A stretch of DNA of 32,105 nucleotides from contig MHBL01000040.1 in assembly GCA_001803235.1 (NCBI GenBank), forward strand, positions 1 to 32,105, given 5' to 3'. A program made the position numbers and the translations under genes. Positions 14,845 to 23,032 of this stretch are shown here, in pieces. The DNA comes from Lentisphaerae bacterium RIFOXYA12_64_32. GTDB lineage: Bacteria > Verrucomicrobiota > Lentisphaeria > Oligosphaerales > YB12-FULL-65-16. Under the pieces are notes generated by a model. The model saw only the letters and a list, made by a program, of their open reading frames with translations. It was not told the DNA's origin and did not search any database. The first letter of the stretch is position 1. Each line of letters starts with the position of its first letter.

Positions 14845-17700
14845 ATGATGACACGTCTCTTCCCCGCTATTCTACTCGTATGCGCACCCGTGTGGGCCGG
14901 GCACGACGGGTACTGCTCGTGGACCGGTATCGAGGCCGTGGACGGCGCTGTCCGGCTGGCACGTCGCTGGGCGCCCGCACTCGAAGAACGCTTCGAGAAC
15001 GGGCTCGGCGCCTGGAAGGTCCAGAACTACGAGAACAAACTGATTATCGAAGCCGTCGCCGATACGCAAAGCGGCGGGAAGTGCCTGCGCGTCAGCAACA
15101 AAGCGAGCGACGGCGATACTGCGTTTGAGGTCGCGTCGGCGCCCATTCCCGTGCCTGCGGACGGGCTGTTCCGGTTCCGATTCGCCTGGCGCGGTACAGG
15201 CCGGTTCGAGAAACTGAGAGGGCACCAGGGCAAGTACTTCACCGGCCTCGACTGGCTCGATGCGGCCGGAAAGCCATTGAGCCAGACCCCGTTCGGCTTC
15301 GGCAAGGCCAGCAAAGACTGGCAAACCACGTGCCTCGAGGCGAAAGTCCCGGCGAACGCCGCCAGCGTCGTCGTCCGGTTCGGTTTCGACTACCCCGAGT
15401 TCGCCAGGCAGGAAACGCTCGAAATCCGCGAGGTCAGCCTTTTCGTCCGTCTGGAACCGCCCGTGTTCGAGAATTCCGGCGCCGTGCTCTCGCGGCCCCT
15501 GCGGGCGCCCGGGGACGGACCGCGTCACCTCGCCTGGCGGGCCGACATGCCGCCCGGCACATCGCTCCGCTTCCAGGTTGCAAGTGCGCCCGACCGCGAC
15601 GGCGGCCCGGGCGAGTGGTCCGCGCCGGCCGGCCCGGACGGCACGGCCGCAAGCTACTTCGAGGTCGCAGCCGCCATCCCGGCCGTTCACGATGGCCGTT
15701 CGTGGCTGCGCTACACGGCGACGTTCGCCACCACGGACCCCGCAAGAACGCCGTCGTTGCACGGCGTGTCCATCGGCGTGGCGACCGACGGCCCATGGTC
15801 CGGGCTCGACACCGAGCCGCCCGTGGTCGCCGAACGCAGTCCGACGCGCACAGCCGACAACGCCGCACCCATCTGGTTTCGGCTCGATGACGCGACCGGC
15901 GTGGACCCCGGCACGCTGCGTGTGACCTTGGACGAGGCAGACATCACGCCCCAAGTCAAACGGCAGGACGGGAAGTGCGTGTTCACGCCGCCAGCGCCCA
16001 TCGGGCCCCGGAGCGCCGGCTTCGGCGGCTGGCGGGTCGAGAACTACAGCAAGGCCCTCACCATCACGCAGACGGCGCGGCGCACCGCTGGTGCGCCGGC
16101 CGGCTATCACATCACCCGCGAGACCGGCGAGACGGACACGGGCTTTGCCCTCCAGTCGCCCTTGGTCCCCGTCGTGTTCGGCGAGAAGTACCGGTTCTCC
16201 TTCTGGTCGCGTCACTCGCTCGACCTCAGCCGCAGCGCCGGCAAGGGCGCGCTCCAAGGCGGGGTGGCCTGGCTCGGCGAGAAGAACGTCCCGGCGGGCG
16301 ATCTGGTTCCCATCCCGTTCGGCCCCGCCAATCCCGAATGGCATCAGGACACGCTGGAACTCACGGCGCCGGCAGGGGCCCTCTACGCCCAGATCGCCTT
16401 CGCCTTTGATAGCCCGAACCTGTTCGGCGGCGCGTTCGTCGATATCGCCGAGGTCCGCTTTGATGGCAAGGCCCCGACCGACCGTGAGGACATTCGGCCC
16501 AATCTGCACTCCGTGACGGTCAAGGCCGCGGACTTCGCAGGCAACACGCTCTCCCGCACCTGGTACATCCTCTACCGCGCCGTGCGCACCACGGGCATTG
16601 TGACCCTTCGCGACGATGGCATGACCCTGGTCGACGGCAAGCCGTTCTTCCCGATCGGGCTCTACGGGGTCTGGAAGAGACCATTCAACGACAACAGCTT
16701 CGACAAGGCGTTCGGCGACCTCAAAGCCGCTGGCTTCAACTTCGCCCACACCTACACCAGCACGCGCGGCCCGGACTTTACCGAGTTCCTGGCCGCCGCG
16801 GCGCGCCACGGCATCCGGCTCTTCATCTCCTCCGGCGCCGACGCGAACGGCCTGGACGCGGAAACGGTGCTGTACGACGTGACGCGCGAAGAAGCGGAAC
16901 CGGCGGTCCTCGCCTGGTACCTCGCCGACGACACCGCCAGCCACATTGGGCACGAGGAACTGCGGGTCCTCAGTGCGGCCATTCACGACGTCGATCCGTC
17001 GCGCATCACCGTGCAGGCGGACGCCGTCGGCGCATCGCCCTCGCGGTACACGAACTTCGTGAACTCCACGGACGGTTTTCTCCCCGAGTTGTACCCGATC
17101 TACGGCGACCTGGACACGGGCGTGCCGGGGATCATCGCCGACATGAAGACCGTCGCCGCGGACCTCGCGCAGGCCGGTACGCGCCACAAGACCATCTGGG
17201 CGATCGTTCAGGATTTTCAGGGCTGGGGCTGGCCGCGATACCCGCTGCGCGCGGAGCTTTGGGCCATGAGCTACCTGTCGATCATCCATGGCGCGAACGG
17301 TATCACTTGGTACACCTACGGCGGCTGGGGCAAGAATTACGGTGTCAGCGATATGCCGGAGGTGTGGGAGAACATCTGTGATCTGGCCAGCGAGTTGTCG
17401 AAGCTGCAGGACGCGCTGGTCGAGCCGACGGGAACTCAGCCGCCGGCGCCGGCCATCCTGAGCGGCCCGGAGAAGGACGCGCGTGGCTTCCCCAGCATCA
17501 GCATCCTTCTCAAGGAACACGCCGGAAAGAAGTACCTGCTGGTTGCGAACTCCGCAAGGGCGAAAGTCACCGCGAAGCTCGCGGCGCCCGGCGCCACACG
17601 CATCGACCTGCCCTTCGAGAGCCGGCAGGTCGCACCGGCGGACGGCACGTTCACCGATACCTTCGCGCCGTACGGAGTGCACGTGTACGTGTGGGAGTGA
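14845..17700 (+). CDS. Enzyme1: secreted glycoside-hydrolase-like protein
   Basis: This encodes 951 residues. Residues 1-18 are a signal peptide (MMTRLFPAILLVCAPVWA). Two homologous beta-sandwich, CBM-like modules follow at ~45-205 and ~400-545; both have G-x-W-[KR]-V-x-N-Y and a later 'PFGF...W...APA.A....F.FD.P' pattern. Between them is a fibronectin- or Ig-like part. An Ig-like strand pair (LHSVTVKAADFAGNTLSRTW) leads into a TIM-barrel region (~590-860) with VDGKPFFPIGLYG, GFNFAHTYTSTRGPDF, AWYLADDTASH, LPELYPIYGD and TWYTYGGWG, typical of GH5/GH42-like bacterial hydrolases. At the expected acid/base position (LADEP in relatives) it has Asp-Asp (695-696). A beta domain closes the chain. 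Ribosome binding site AAGGAAGG. It is a close paralogue of enzyme2. The substrate is unknown. Confidence 0.85.
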   Translation: MMTRLFPAILLVCAPVWAGHDGYCSWTGIEAVDGAVRLARRWAPALEERFENGLGAWKVQNYENKLIIEAVADTQSGGKCLRVSNKASDGDTAFEVASAPIPVPADGLFRFRFAWRGTGRFEKLRGHQGKYFTGLDWLDAAGKPLSQTPFGFGKASKDWQTTCLEAKVPANAASVVVRFGFDYPEFARQETLEIREVSLFVRLEPPVFENSGAVLSRPLRAPGDGPRHLAWRADMPPGTSLRFQVASAPDRDGGPGEWSAPAGPDGTAASYFEVAAAIPAVHDGRSWLRYTATFATTDPARTPSLHGVSIGVATDGPWSGLDTEPPVVAERSPTRTADNAAPIWFRLDDATGVDPGTLRVTLDEADITPQVKRQDGKCVFTPPAPIGPRSAGFGGWRVENYSKALTITQTARRTAGAPAGYHITRETGETDTGFALQSPLVPVVFGEKYRFSFWSRHSLDLSRSAGKGALQGGVAWLGEKNVPAGDLVPIPFGPANPEWHQDTLELTAPAGALYAQIAFAFDSPNLFGGAFVDIAEVRFDGKAPTDREDIRPNLHSVTVKAADFAGNTLSRTWYILYRAVRTTGIVTLRDDGMTLVDGKPFFPIGLYGVWKRPFNDNSFDKAFGDLKAAGFNFAHTYTSTRGPDFTEFLAAAARHGIRLFISSGADANGLDAETVLYDVTREEAEPAVLAWYLADDTASHIGHEELRVLSAAIHDVDPSRITVQADAVGASPSRYTNFVNSTDGFLPELYPIYGDLDTGVPGIIADMKTVAADLAQAGTRHKTIWAIVQDFQGWGWPRYPLRAELWAMSYLSIIHGANGITWYTYGGWGKNYGVSDMPEVWENICDLASELSKLQDALVEPTGTQPPAPAILSGPEKDARGFPSISILLKEHAGKKYLLVANSARAKVTAKLAAPGATRIDLPFESRQVAPADGTFTDTFAPYGVHVYVWE

Positions 17701-17741
17701 CGTCGCTGGGCTCGGGCGTCTGCCCGAACGCCAGGGCGACG
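17701..17741 (+). terminator. Terminator-like hairpin after enzyme1
   Basis: CGTCGC (17701-17706) pairs with GCGACG (17736-17741), and CGGGC pairs with GCCCG inside. There is no T-run. The corresponding place after enzyme2 also has a hairpin, so the structure was duplicated with the gene. Confidence 0.4.
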
Positions 17742-17776
17742 GGAGAAACGGACCGGGATCGGAAAAGGCGCCATCC

Positions 17777-18424
17777 ATGAGTTTACAACCTGCCGATGGG
17801 ACCGTGCCGGCGAGCCGAAGACGTGCAGCGGCGCGATTCACTTTGATAGAATTGCTGGTGGTCATCACCATCATCGCGGTTCTCGCGTCGTTTCTCATGC
17901 CGGCACTGGCGCTGGCCAAGGAGCGAACGAACCAGGAGGTGTGCCTGAACAATCTGAAACAATGGAGCAGCGCTCTGCAAATGTACGTTCATGATTGGGA
18001 CGAGTACATACCTCTGGCAATGTGGGACAACGTCCCTTCGCGGGCCTGGTGCGCCAAACTCGGGCCTTATGTCGATCCCAAGGTAGTAGATCAAGGCTCA
18101 TCGCCGCCCGGTACGGTTGGCAAGTGCCCTTCCCATCGAAACTGTCCGTGGGGACCGAACTACATCAGTTATGGCTGGAACACCGACGCCTTCGGAATGT
18201 ACTTCAATGTCGCGAAACGTCTGCCGCGGGTGGCGCCGGACACGCTCGTCTGCGGCGATAACAAGGACAGTTTTTGGCTCAATCGAGCGAAGACGATTGT
18301 GCGACAGCAGTCCGGATTGGACTTCCGCCACCCCGGCGGAACCAACGTCTTCTTCATTGACGGACATGCACAGACGTTCACCGACACCCCGCCCTTCAAG
18401 TATTGGACCGTGACGGCGGATTGA
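17777..18424 (+). CDS. Pilin2: type II-like pseudopilin with H-X9-DG
   Basis: This encodes 215 residues. The leader of 20 residues (MSLQPADGTVPASRRRAAAR) is followed by FTLIELLVV and a hydrophobic helix; the mature protein starts at Phe21. The helix continues into ALAKERTNQEVCLNNLKQWS. The globular part ends in RHPGGTNVFFIDGHAQTF, the H-X9-DG motif common in pseudopilins of planctomycetes, verrucomicrobia and Lentisphaerota. The leader residues Q-P-A-D recur in pilin3 and pilin4 as Q-P-S-D. ATG at 17777 is preceded by a purine-rich GGAAAAGG about ten bases upstream. The 76 bp between enzyme1 and this gene are similar to those between enzyme2 and pilin3, so enzyme and following pilin were probably duplicated as a unit. 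Confidence 0.9.
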   Translation: MSLQPADGTVPASRRRAAARFTLIELLVVITIIAVLASFLMPALALAKERTNQEVCLNNLKQWSSALQMYVHDWDEYIPLAMWDNVPSRAWCAKLGPYVDPKVVDQGSSPPGTVGKCPSHRNCPWGPNYISYGWNTDAFGMYFNVAKRLPRVAPDTLVCGDNKDSFWLNRAKTIVRQQSGLDFRHPGGTNVFFIDGHAQTFTDTPPFKYWTVTAD

Positions 18425-18493
18425 TCTCCGGCTCCGGCAAGCGGCACGGGAACCACCGTAACGAAGGGAAACCGATAGAGGAGAGGCCAACGC

Positions 18494-18844
18494 ATGAAAA
18501 CGCACTTCAGAAACCGACCTGTGCGGACAAATCCCCAAATGGAAGTGGCGACGCGGGGACGCCAGGATACGCCCGTTCGTAGTGGGCTTCCAACTTGGCA
18601 AGCGGGACGGAACGAAGTGGAGTGCCAAGAGCCCATCTGGCGCGTTGTCGGCGGGGTGGCGCGGGGATGGTGTCTTGCCCGGCGGGCCACCGCCCGGACT
18701 GCGACACCACTACAAGCGGGGGCCGCGACCGATGCCTGTCCGCACAGGGGCGCCTTCCCGCGGGCATGGTTTACCCGCACGGGTCGAAAACTCACGATGG
18801 AGTTGACGCCGAATGTCCACGAGAAAAAGGAGGTCTCCCCATGA
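18494..18844 (+). CDS. Possible small ORF through a family A element, coupled to enzyme2
   Basis: A frame of 116 codons starts at an ATG preceded by GGAGAGG (about eight bases). It begins MKTHFRNRPVRTNPQ and runs without a stop through the whole family A copy 3. It ends in TGA (18842-18844) overlapping the enzyme2 start as ATGA. Most of its product is repeat-derived, with no known domain. The good ribosome binding site and the ATGA overlap suggest that it may be translated, perhaps as the remains of a leader or upstream gene. Absence of stops in a GC-rich repeat could equally be chance, so I give it low confidence. Confidence 0.25.
   Translation: MKTHFRNRPVRTNPQMEVATRGRQDTPVRSGLPTWQAGRNEVECQEPIWRVVGGVARGWCLARRATARTATPLQAGAATDACPHRGAFPRAWFTRTGRKLTMELTPNVHEKKEVSP
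18514..18786 (+). repeat. Family A palindromic element, copy 3
   Basis: The outer left end is CCGACCTGTGCGGACAAATC (from 18514) and the right end is GGTTTACCCGCACGGGTCG (to 18786). Inner ends are GTTCGTAGTGGGCTTCCAA (from 18575) and CTGCGACACCACTACAAGC (18699-18717). It is longer than copies 2 and 5 because of extra sequence near the right end, including a second CCTGTCCGCACAGG. It occupies most of the 416-bp gap between pilin2 and enzyme2. Confidence 0.85.
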
Positions 18845-21714
18845 CACGCAGGCTGCTTCCCGTCGTAGTCCTCGCCCTGGCGCCCGCCGCACTCGCCGCA
18901 CCCGGCCCCAGCCGGTACTGCGCTCAGACCAACGTTGAGGCGGTTGACGGCGCCATCCGCCTGGCGCAGTGCTGGGCGCCCGTGCTGCAGGAACGGTTCG
19001 ACCAGGGGCTCGGCGCGTGGAAGGTCGAGAACTTCGAGAACAAGCTGATCGTCGAGGTTGTCGACGCGTCGCCGGACGCCGGCAAGTGCTTGCGCGTCAG
19101 CAACAAGGCCAGTGACGGCGACACCGCGTTCGAGGTCGCCTCGGCGCCCATTCCCGTGCTGGCGGAGCGCTTGTGCCGTTTCCAGTTCGGCTGTCGCAGC
19201 ACGGCCGCGTTCGAGACGCTCGAGGGACACAAGGGACATTACCTCACGGAACTCGATTGGCTCGACGCGAGCGGCAAGCTGCTGAGCCAGACGCCGTTCG
19301 GCTTCGGCAAGTCCAGCAAGGACTGGCGGGCCACGTGCCTCGAGGCGAGAGCCCCGGCCAACACCGCCAGCGCCGTCATCCGCTTCGGGTTCGACTTGCC
19401 CAACATCGAGAAGGGGCGGATGCTGGAGATTCGTGACGTCCGCCTCTATGTCCACACCGAACCGTCCCGGTTCGAGACGTCCGGGACCGTACTCTCGCGG
19501 CCATTACTGGCGCCGTCGGGCACGCCACGCCGGCTCGCCTGGCAGGCCGACATGCCGCCCGGTACAGCGCTGCGCTTCCAGGTCGCCAGCGCGCCCGACC
19601 GCGACGGTGGCCCGGGCGAGTGGTCCGCCCCGGCCGGTCCGGACGGCACGACCACGAGCTACTTCGAGGCGCCGGGGGAACTCCCGACCGCACACGACGG
19701 CCGTCCGTGGCTGCGCTACATGGCGACGTTCGCTACCACGGACCCGGCCAAGACGTCCGTCCTCCGCGGCGTCACACTCGGCCTGGCAAGCGACGGGCCC
19801 TGGGCTGGCCCGGACACCGAGCCGCCAGCCGTCACGGAACGCAGTCCGACGCGCACGCCCGACGCCGCCGCGCCCATCTGGTTCCGGCTCGCCGACGCGA
19901 CCGGTGTGGACCCCGGCACGCTGCGCGTGGTCTTGGATGAAACGGACATCACTGCCCAGGTCAGGTTGCAGGATGGGAAGCACGTGTTCACGCCGCCCGC
20001 ACCCCTCAAGCCCCGGCCTGTCGGCGCCGGCTTCAGCGGCTGGAAGGTGGAGAACTACCAGAACGCGCTGACCATCACCCAGACGGCACGGCGCACCGCC
20101 GACGCGCCGGCCGGCTATCACATCACCCGCGAGGCCGTCGAGACGGACACGGGCGTTGGCCTGCAGTCGCCCCTGATCCCCGTCGTGCCCGGCGAGACGT
20201 ATCGGTTCTCCTACTGGTCGCGTCATTCGCTCGACCTCAGTCACAGCGCCGGCAAGGGCGCGCTCCAGGGCGGGGTGGCCTGGCTCGGCGAGAAGAACGT
20301 CCCGGTGGGCGATCTGGTTCCCATCCCGTTCGGCCCCGCCAATCCCGACTGGCATCAGGACACGCTCGAGCTCACGGCACCGGCGGGCGCGCTCTGCGCC
20401 CAGATCGCCTTCGCCTTTGACACCCCGAACCTGTTCGGCGGCGCGTTCGTCGACATCGCCGAGGTCCGCTTCGACGGCAAGGTCCCGACCGACCGCGACG
20501 ACGCCCGCCCCAACCTGCACTCCGTGACGGTCAAGGCCACGGACTTCGCGGGTAACACGCTCGCCCGCACCTGGTACATCCTCTACCGTGCCCCGCGCAC
20601 CACGGGTCTGGTGACCCTCCGCGACGATGGCATGACCCTGATCGACGGCAAACCGTTCTTCCCGATCGGGCCCTACGCGGTCTGGAAGAAACCGTTCAAC
20701 GACAACAGCTTTGACAAGGCGTTCGGCGACCTCAAGGCTGCCGGGTTCAACTTCGCGCACACCTACAACAGCACGCGCGGCCCGGACTTCACCGAGTTCC
20801 TGGCCGCGGCGGCGCGGCATGACATCCGGCTCTTCATCGCGTCCGGCGCCGGCGCCAATTGCGTCGACGCCGAGACCGTGGTGGCCGACGTGGTGCGCGA
20901 GGAAGCCGAACCCGCCATCCTCTCCTGGTACCTCGCGGACGACACTGCCAGCCATGTGGGCTGCGACGAACTCCGCGCGCTCACCGAGGCGCTCCACGAC
21001 GTCGATCCGAGCCGCATCACCTGCCAGGCCGACGGCGTGGGTTCGCGCCCGGTCTCGCGTTACACGAACTTCGTCAATTCCACGGATGTATTCCTGCCCG
21101 AGCTCTACCCGATCCGCGACGACTCGGACAAGGGCGTACCGCAGATCATTGCCGACATGAAAACGATCGCCGCCGACCTGGACCAGGCCGGAACGCACCG
21201 GAAGGGGAACTGGGCGATCATCCAGTACTTCCAGGGCTGGGGCTGGCCGCGCTACCCGACGCGCGACGAACTCTGGGCCATGACCTACCTGTCGATCATC
21301 CACGGCGCCAACGGCATGACGTGGTACACCTACGGCGGCTGGGGCAAGAACTTTGGCGTCACCGACACGCCCGAAGCCTGGAAGAACATCTGCGCCCTGG
21401 CCGGCGAACTCGCGAAACTGCAGGACGTGTTCGTCGAACGCACCGGCCCGCAGCCGGCCGCGCCCACAGTCACCAGCGGCCCGGACAAGGACGCACTCGG
21501 CTTCCCCAGCATCGGCGTGCTGCTGAAAGAGCACGCCGGCAAGAAATACCTGCTGGCCGCGAACTCCGCCCGAGCCGCGGTCACCGCGACATTCAGTCTG
21601 CCTGGCGCGAAGCGGCTCGATCTCCCGTTCGAGAACCGGCAGGTCGCGCCGGCGGACGGCACGTTCACCGATACCTTCGTGCCGTACGGAGTGCATGTGT
21701 ACGTGTGGGAGTGA
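18841..21714 (+). CDS. Enzyme2: secreted glycoside-hydrolase-like protein, paralogue of enzyme1
   Basis: This encodes 957 residues. It begins with the signal peptide MTRRLLPVVVLALAPAALAA. Domain order is the same as in enzyme1: CBM-like module, fibronectin- or Ig-like part, second CBM-like module (GFSGWKVENYQNALTITQTA), Ig-like linker, TIM-barrel region (SWYLADDTASHVG, LPELYPIRDD, TWYTYGGWGKNFG) and a C-terminal beta domain. By eye the last ~100 residues are about three quarters identical to enzyme1. As in enzyme1 the acid/base position is Asp-Asp (700-701), not Asp-Glu. ATG at 18841 has AAGGAGG eight bases upstream, so the longer frame starting at 18595 through repeat DNA is rejected. Export to the envelope or outside is expected. 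The substrate is unknown. Confidence 0.87.
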   Translation: MTRRLLPVVVLALAPAALAAPGPSRYCAQTNVEAVDGAIRLAQCWAPVLQERFDQGLGAWKVENFENKLIVEVVDASPDAGKCLRVSNKASDGDTAFEVASAPIPVLAERLCRFQFGCRSTAAFETLEGHKGHYLTELDWLDASGKLLSQTPFGFGKSSKDWRATCLEARAPANTASAVIRFGFDLPNIEKGRMLEIRDVRLYVHTEPSRFETSGTVLSRPLLAPSGTPRRLAWQADMPPGTALRFQVASAPDRDGGPGEWSAPAGPDGTTTSYFEAPGELPTAHDGRPWLRYMATFATTDPAKTSVLRGVTLGLASDGPWAGPDTEPPAVTERSPTRTPDAAAPIWFRLADATGVDPGTLRVVLDETDITAQVRLQDGKHVFTPPAPLKPRPVGAGFSGWKVENYQNALTITQTARRTADAPAGYHITREAVETDTGVGLQSPLIPVVPGETYRFSYWSRHSLDLSHSAGKGALQGGVAWLGEKNVPVGDLVPIPFGPANPDWHQDTLELTAPAGALCAQIAFAFDTPNLFGGAFVDIAEVRFDGKVPTDRDDARPNLHSVTVKATDFAGNTLARTWYILYRAPRTTGLVTLRDDGMTLIDGKPFFPIGPYAVWKKPFNDNSFDKAFGDLKAAGFNFAHTYNSTRGPDFTEFLAAAARHDIRLFIASGAGANCVDAETVVADVVREEAEPAILSWYLADDTASHVGCDELRALTEALHDVDPSRITCQADGVGSRPVSRYTNFVNSTDVFLPELYPIRDDSDKGVPQIIADMKTIAADLDQAGTHRKGNWAIIQYFQGWGWPRYPTRDELWAMTYLSIIHGANGMTWYTYGGWGKNFGVTDTPEAWKNICALAGELAKLQDVFVERTGPQPAAPTVTSGPDKDALGFPSIGVLLKEHAGKKYLLAANSARAAVTATFSLPGAKRLDLPFENRQVAPADGTFTDTFVPYGVHVYVWE

Positions 21715-21725
21715 CGGCGTTGTGC

Positions 21726-21747
21726 CTGGCGTCCGTCCGAACGCCAG
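21726..21747 (+). terminator. Hairpin after enzyme2
   Basis: CTGGCGT (21726-21732) and ACGCCAG (21741-21747) form a perfect 7-bp stem with an 8-nt loop, 11 bp past the enzyme2 stop. There is no T-run. Since pilin3 follows closely, it may attenuate or protect an RNA end more than terminate fully. Confidence 0.4.
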
Positions 21748-21790
21748 GGCGACCGGAGAAGCGGACCGGGAGTCGGGAAAGGAACCAGCC

Positions 21791-22690
21791 ATGTGTGCGC
21801 AACCATCCGACCTCCTACATAAAACGTCGCGATCTGTGCGGGTAAATCCCCAGAGGGAAGTGGCGACGCGTGGGCGACGGGATACGCCCGTTCGTAGTGG
21901 GCTCGCAGGGCGCGGAACGAAGTGGAGCGCCAAGAGCCCATCTGGTGCGTTGCCGGCGGGGTGGCGCGGGGATGGTGTCTTGCCCGGCGGACCACCGCCC
22001 GGACTGCGACACCACTACGAACGGCGCCCTTCCCGATACCTGTCCGCGGGCGGGCGTCTTCCAGCTTCCACGTCGGCGGCGCGATTCACCTTGCTGGAAC
22101 TGCTGGTGGTCATCGCCACTATCGCCATCCTTGCCGCTTTGCTCCAACCGGCCCTGAGCAGTGCGCGCGCCACCGCGGTCTCCGTCGTATGCAAGAACTA
22201 CGAACGGAACCAATTCACGATACTCTGCGTCTACGGCGACAGCTACGACGGGTATTGGCCTTGGATCACCACCCCGTTTGCGAATGCCATGACGACGTGG
22301 GTGAACGCCCTGAACAACAATCAGAAGGAGATCATCACCTGTCCGGCGATCGCGCCGCCGTTGGGGTGGTGGTGGCATTACTACGTGGGCAACGACCGCG
22401 TCTTTCAGGCCGGCTATGTGGACGGGAGCCGTCCGCCGCAACTCGTTACGCGCAGCGCGCCGGACACGTGGGTCGGCGCCTGCTCAGGCTATGACTGGTG
22501 GGCCGCTCCCGGCTACGGCATCGGGTTCGTGCACGGCACGCCCAACCGTGTCGTCTACCCGCGCCCGCTGCCCCGCCTGAGGGCGGACTGGCCGCTCGGG
22601 AACACGACCAACCTCTACTATGCGGATGGACATGTGGCAGCGTTGAAGAACGAGCCGCCGCTGGCGCATTTCACGACGAAGGCGGATTGA
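21791..22690 (+). CDS. Pilin3: pseudopilin with a 98-residue leader containing a repeat
   Basis: This encodes 299 residues. ATG at 21791 follows GGAAAGGAACC. The first residues MCAQPSDLL match pilin4 (MGAQPSDLL), which supports this start. From residue ~14 to ~90 the frame is a family A element read through without a stop. At residues 97-107 the normal site appears (ARFTLLELLVV), with mature Phe99 and a helix ATIAILAALLQPAL. A usual leader is 6-35 residues, so this one is unusually long and mostly repeat-encoded. The C-terminal motif is NTTNLYYADGH: the DG is there, but the His of H-X9-DG is Leu. If long leaders are not processed, the gene is inactive; if they are, it is a striking tolerance. 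Confidence 0.82.
   Translation: MCAQPSDLLHKTSRSVRVNPQREVATRGRRDTPVRSGLAGRGTKWSAKSPSGALPAGWRGDGVLPGGPPPGLRHHYERRPSRYLSAGGRLPASTSAARFTLLELLVVIATIAILAALLQPALSSARATAVSVVCKNYERNQFTILCVYGDSYDGYWPWITTPFANAMTTWVNALNNNQKEIITCPAIAPPLGWWWHYYVGNDRVFQAGYVDGSRPPQLVTRSAPDTWVGACSGYDWWAAPGYGIGFVHGTPNRVVYPRPLPRLRADWPLGNTTNLYYADGHVAALKNEPPLAHFTTKAD
21829..22055 (+). repeat. Family A palindromic element, copy 4 (inside pilin3)
   Basis: The outer left end is GATCTGTGCGGGTAAATCCC (from ~21831). Inner ends are GTTCGTAGTGGGCTCGCAG (21890-21908) and CTGCGACACCACTACGAAC (22004-22022). The right outer end is degraded (CCTGTCCGCGGGCGG). It is entirely within the pilin3 leader and keeps the frame. Confidence 0.88.
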
Positions 22691-22691
22691 A

Positions 22692-22712
22692 CGCCGCGCG
22701 AGTGGCGCGGCG
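22692..22712 (+). terminator. Terminator-like hairpin after pilin3
   Basis: CGCCGCGC (22692-22699) and GCGCGGCG (22705-22712) form a perfect 8-bp GC stem with loop GAGTG, immediately after the pilin3 stop codon. No T-run follows. The 342-bp gap to enzyme3 otherwise holds the family B copy at 22837-22925 and the enzyme3 ribosome binding site. Confidence 0.5.
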
Positions 22713-22836
22713 CGCCGTGGCCGCCCCCATGGCGGGCGAGCCGGAGGCCCTGAGCCCAGGCACGGTCCGTGAGCACCGTCGAAGGGTCGAGGCGCGGCCT
22801 CGTGAGCCGAGTCTCGTGCGAACCGGATGGTTTTTT

Positions 22837-22925
22837 CTGGAAGGCGGGTTCTCCGCAACCCGCCATATCGGTCGACCGTAACGCACCCGTTCGCCCCCCC
22901 CGGTTGCGGAGAACCGGGGTTCCAG
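22837..22925. repeat. Family B hairpin pair, copy 2
   Basis: CTGGAA leads into a hairpin with arms GGCGGGTT/AACCCGCC (22843-22864). After 33 bp comes a hairpin with arms CCCCGGTT/AACCGGGG (22898-22919), then TTCCAG. Loops are CTCCGC and GCGGAG, exact reverse complements. Confidence 0.88.
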
Positions 22926-23032
22926 GCGCCGCGGCACACCTTGCGGGCGGTCTCGGCCTATGAGGTCGGCTTATTGCACAGGTCGCCTTTTTTCGGGCAA
23001 TCGCCTCACCCAAATCGAAGGAGGAACTTGAA

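Noticed and set aside
14872..17952. Minus-strand open frame of 1026 codons opposite enzyme1
   Set aside because: It is antisense to a gene with a signal peptide, a ribosome binding site and recognisable domains; its composition is typical of a shadow.
18595..18840. Upstream extension of enzyme2 to 18595
   Set aside because: It is family A repeat read in frame. The signal peptide and AAGGAGG fix the start at 18841.
19504..21933. Minus-strand open frame of 809 codons opposite enzyme2
   Set aside because: It resembles the shadow opposite enzyme1 only because the sense genes are paralogues.
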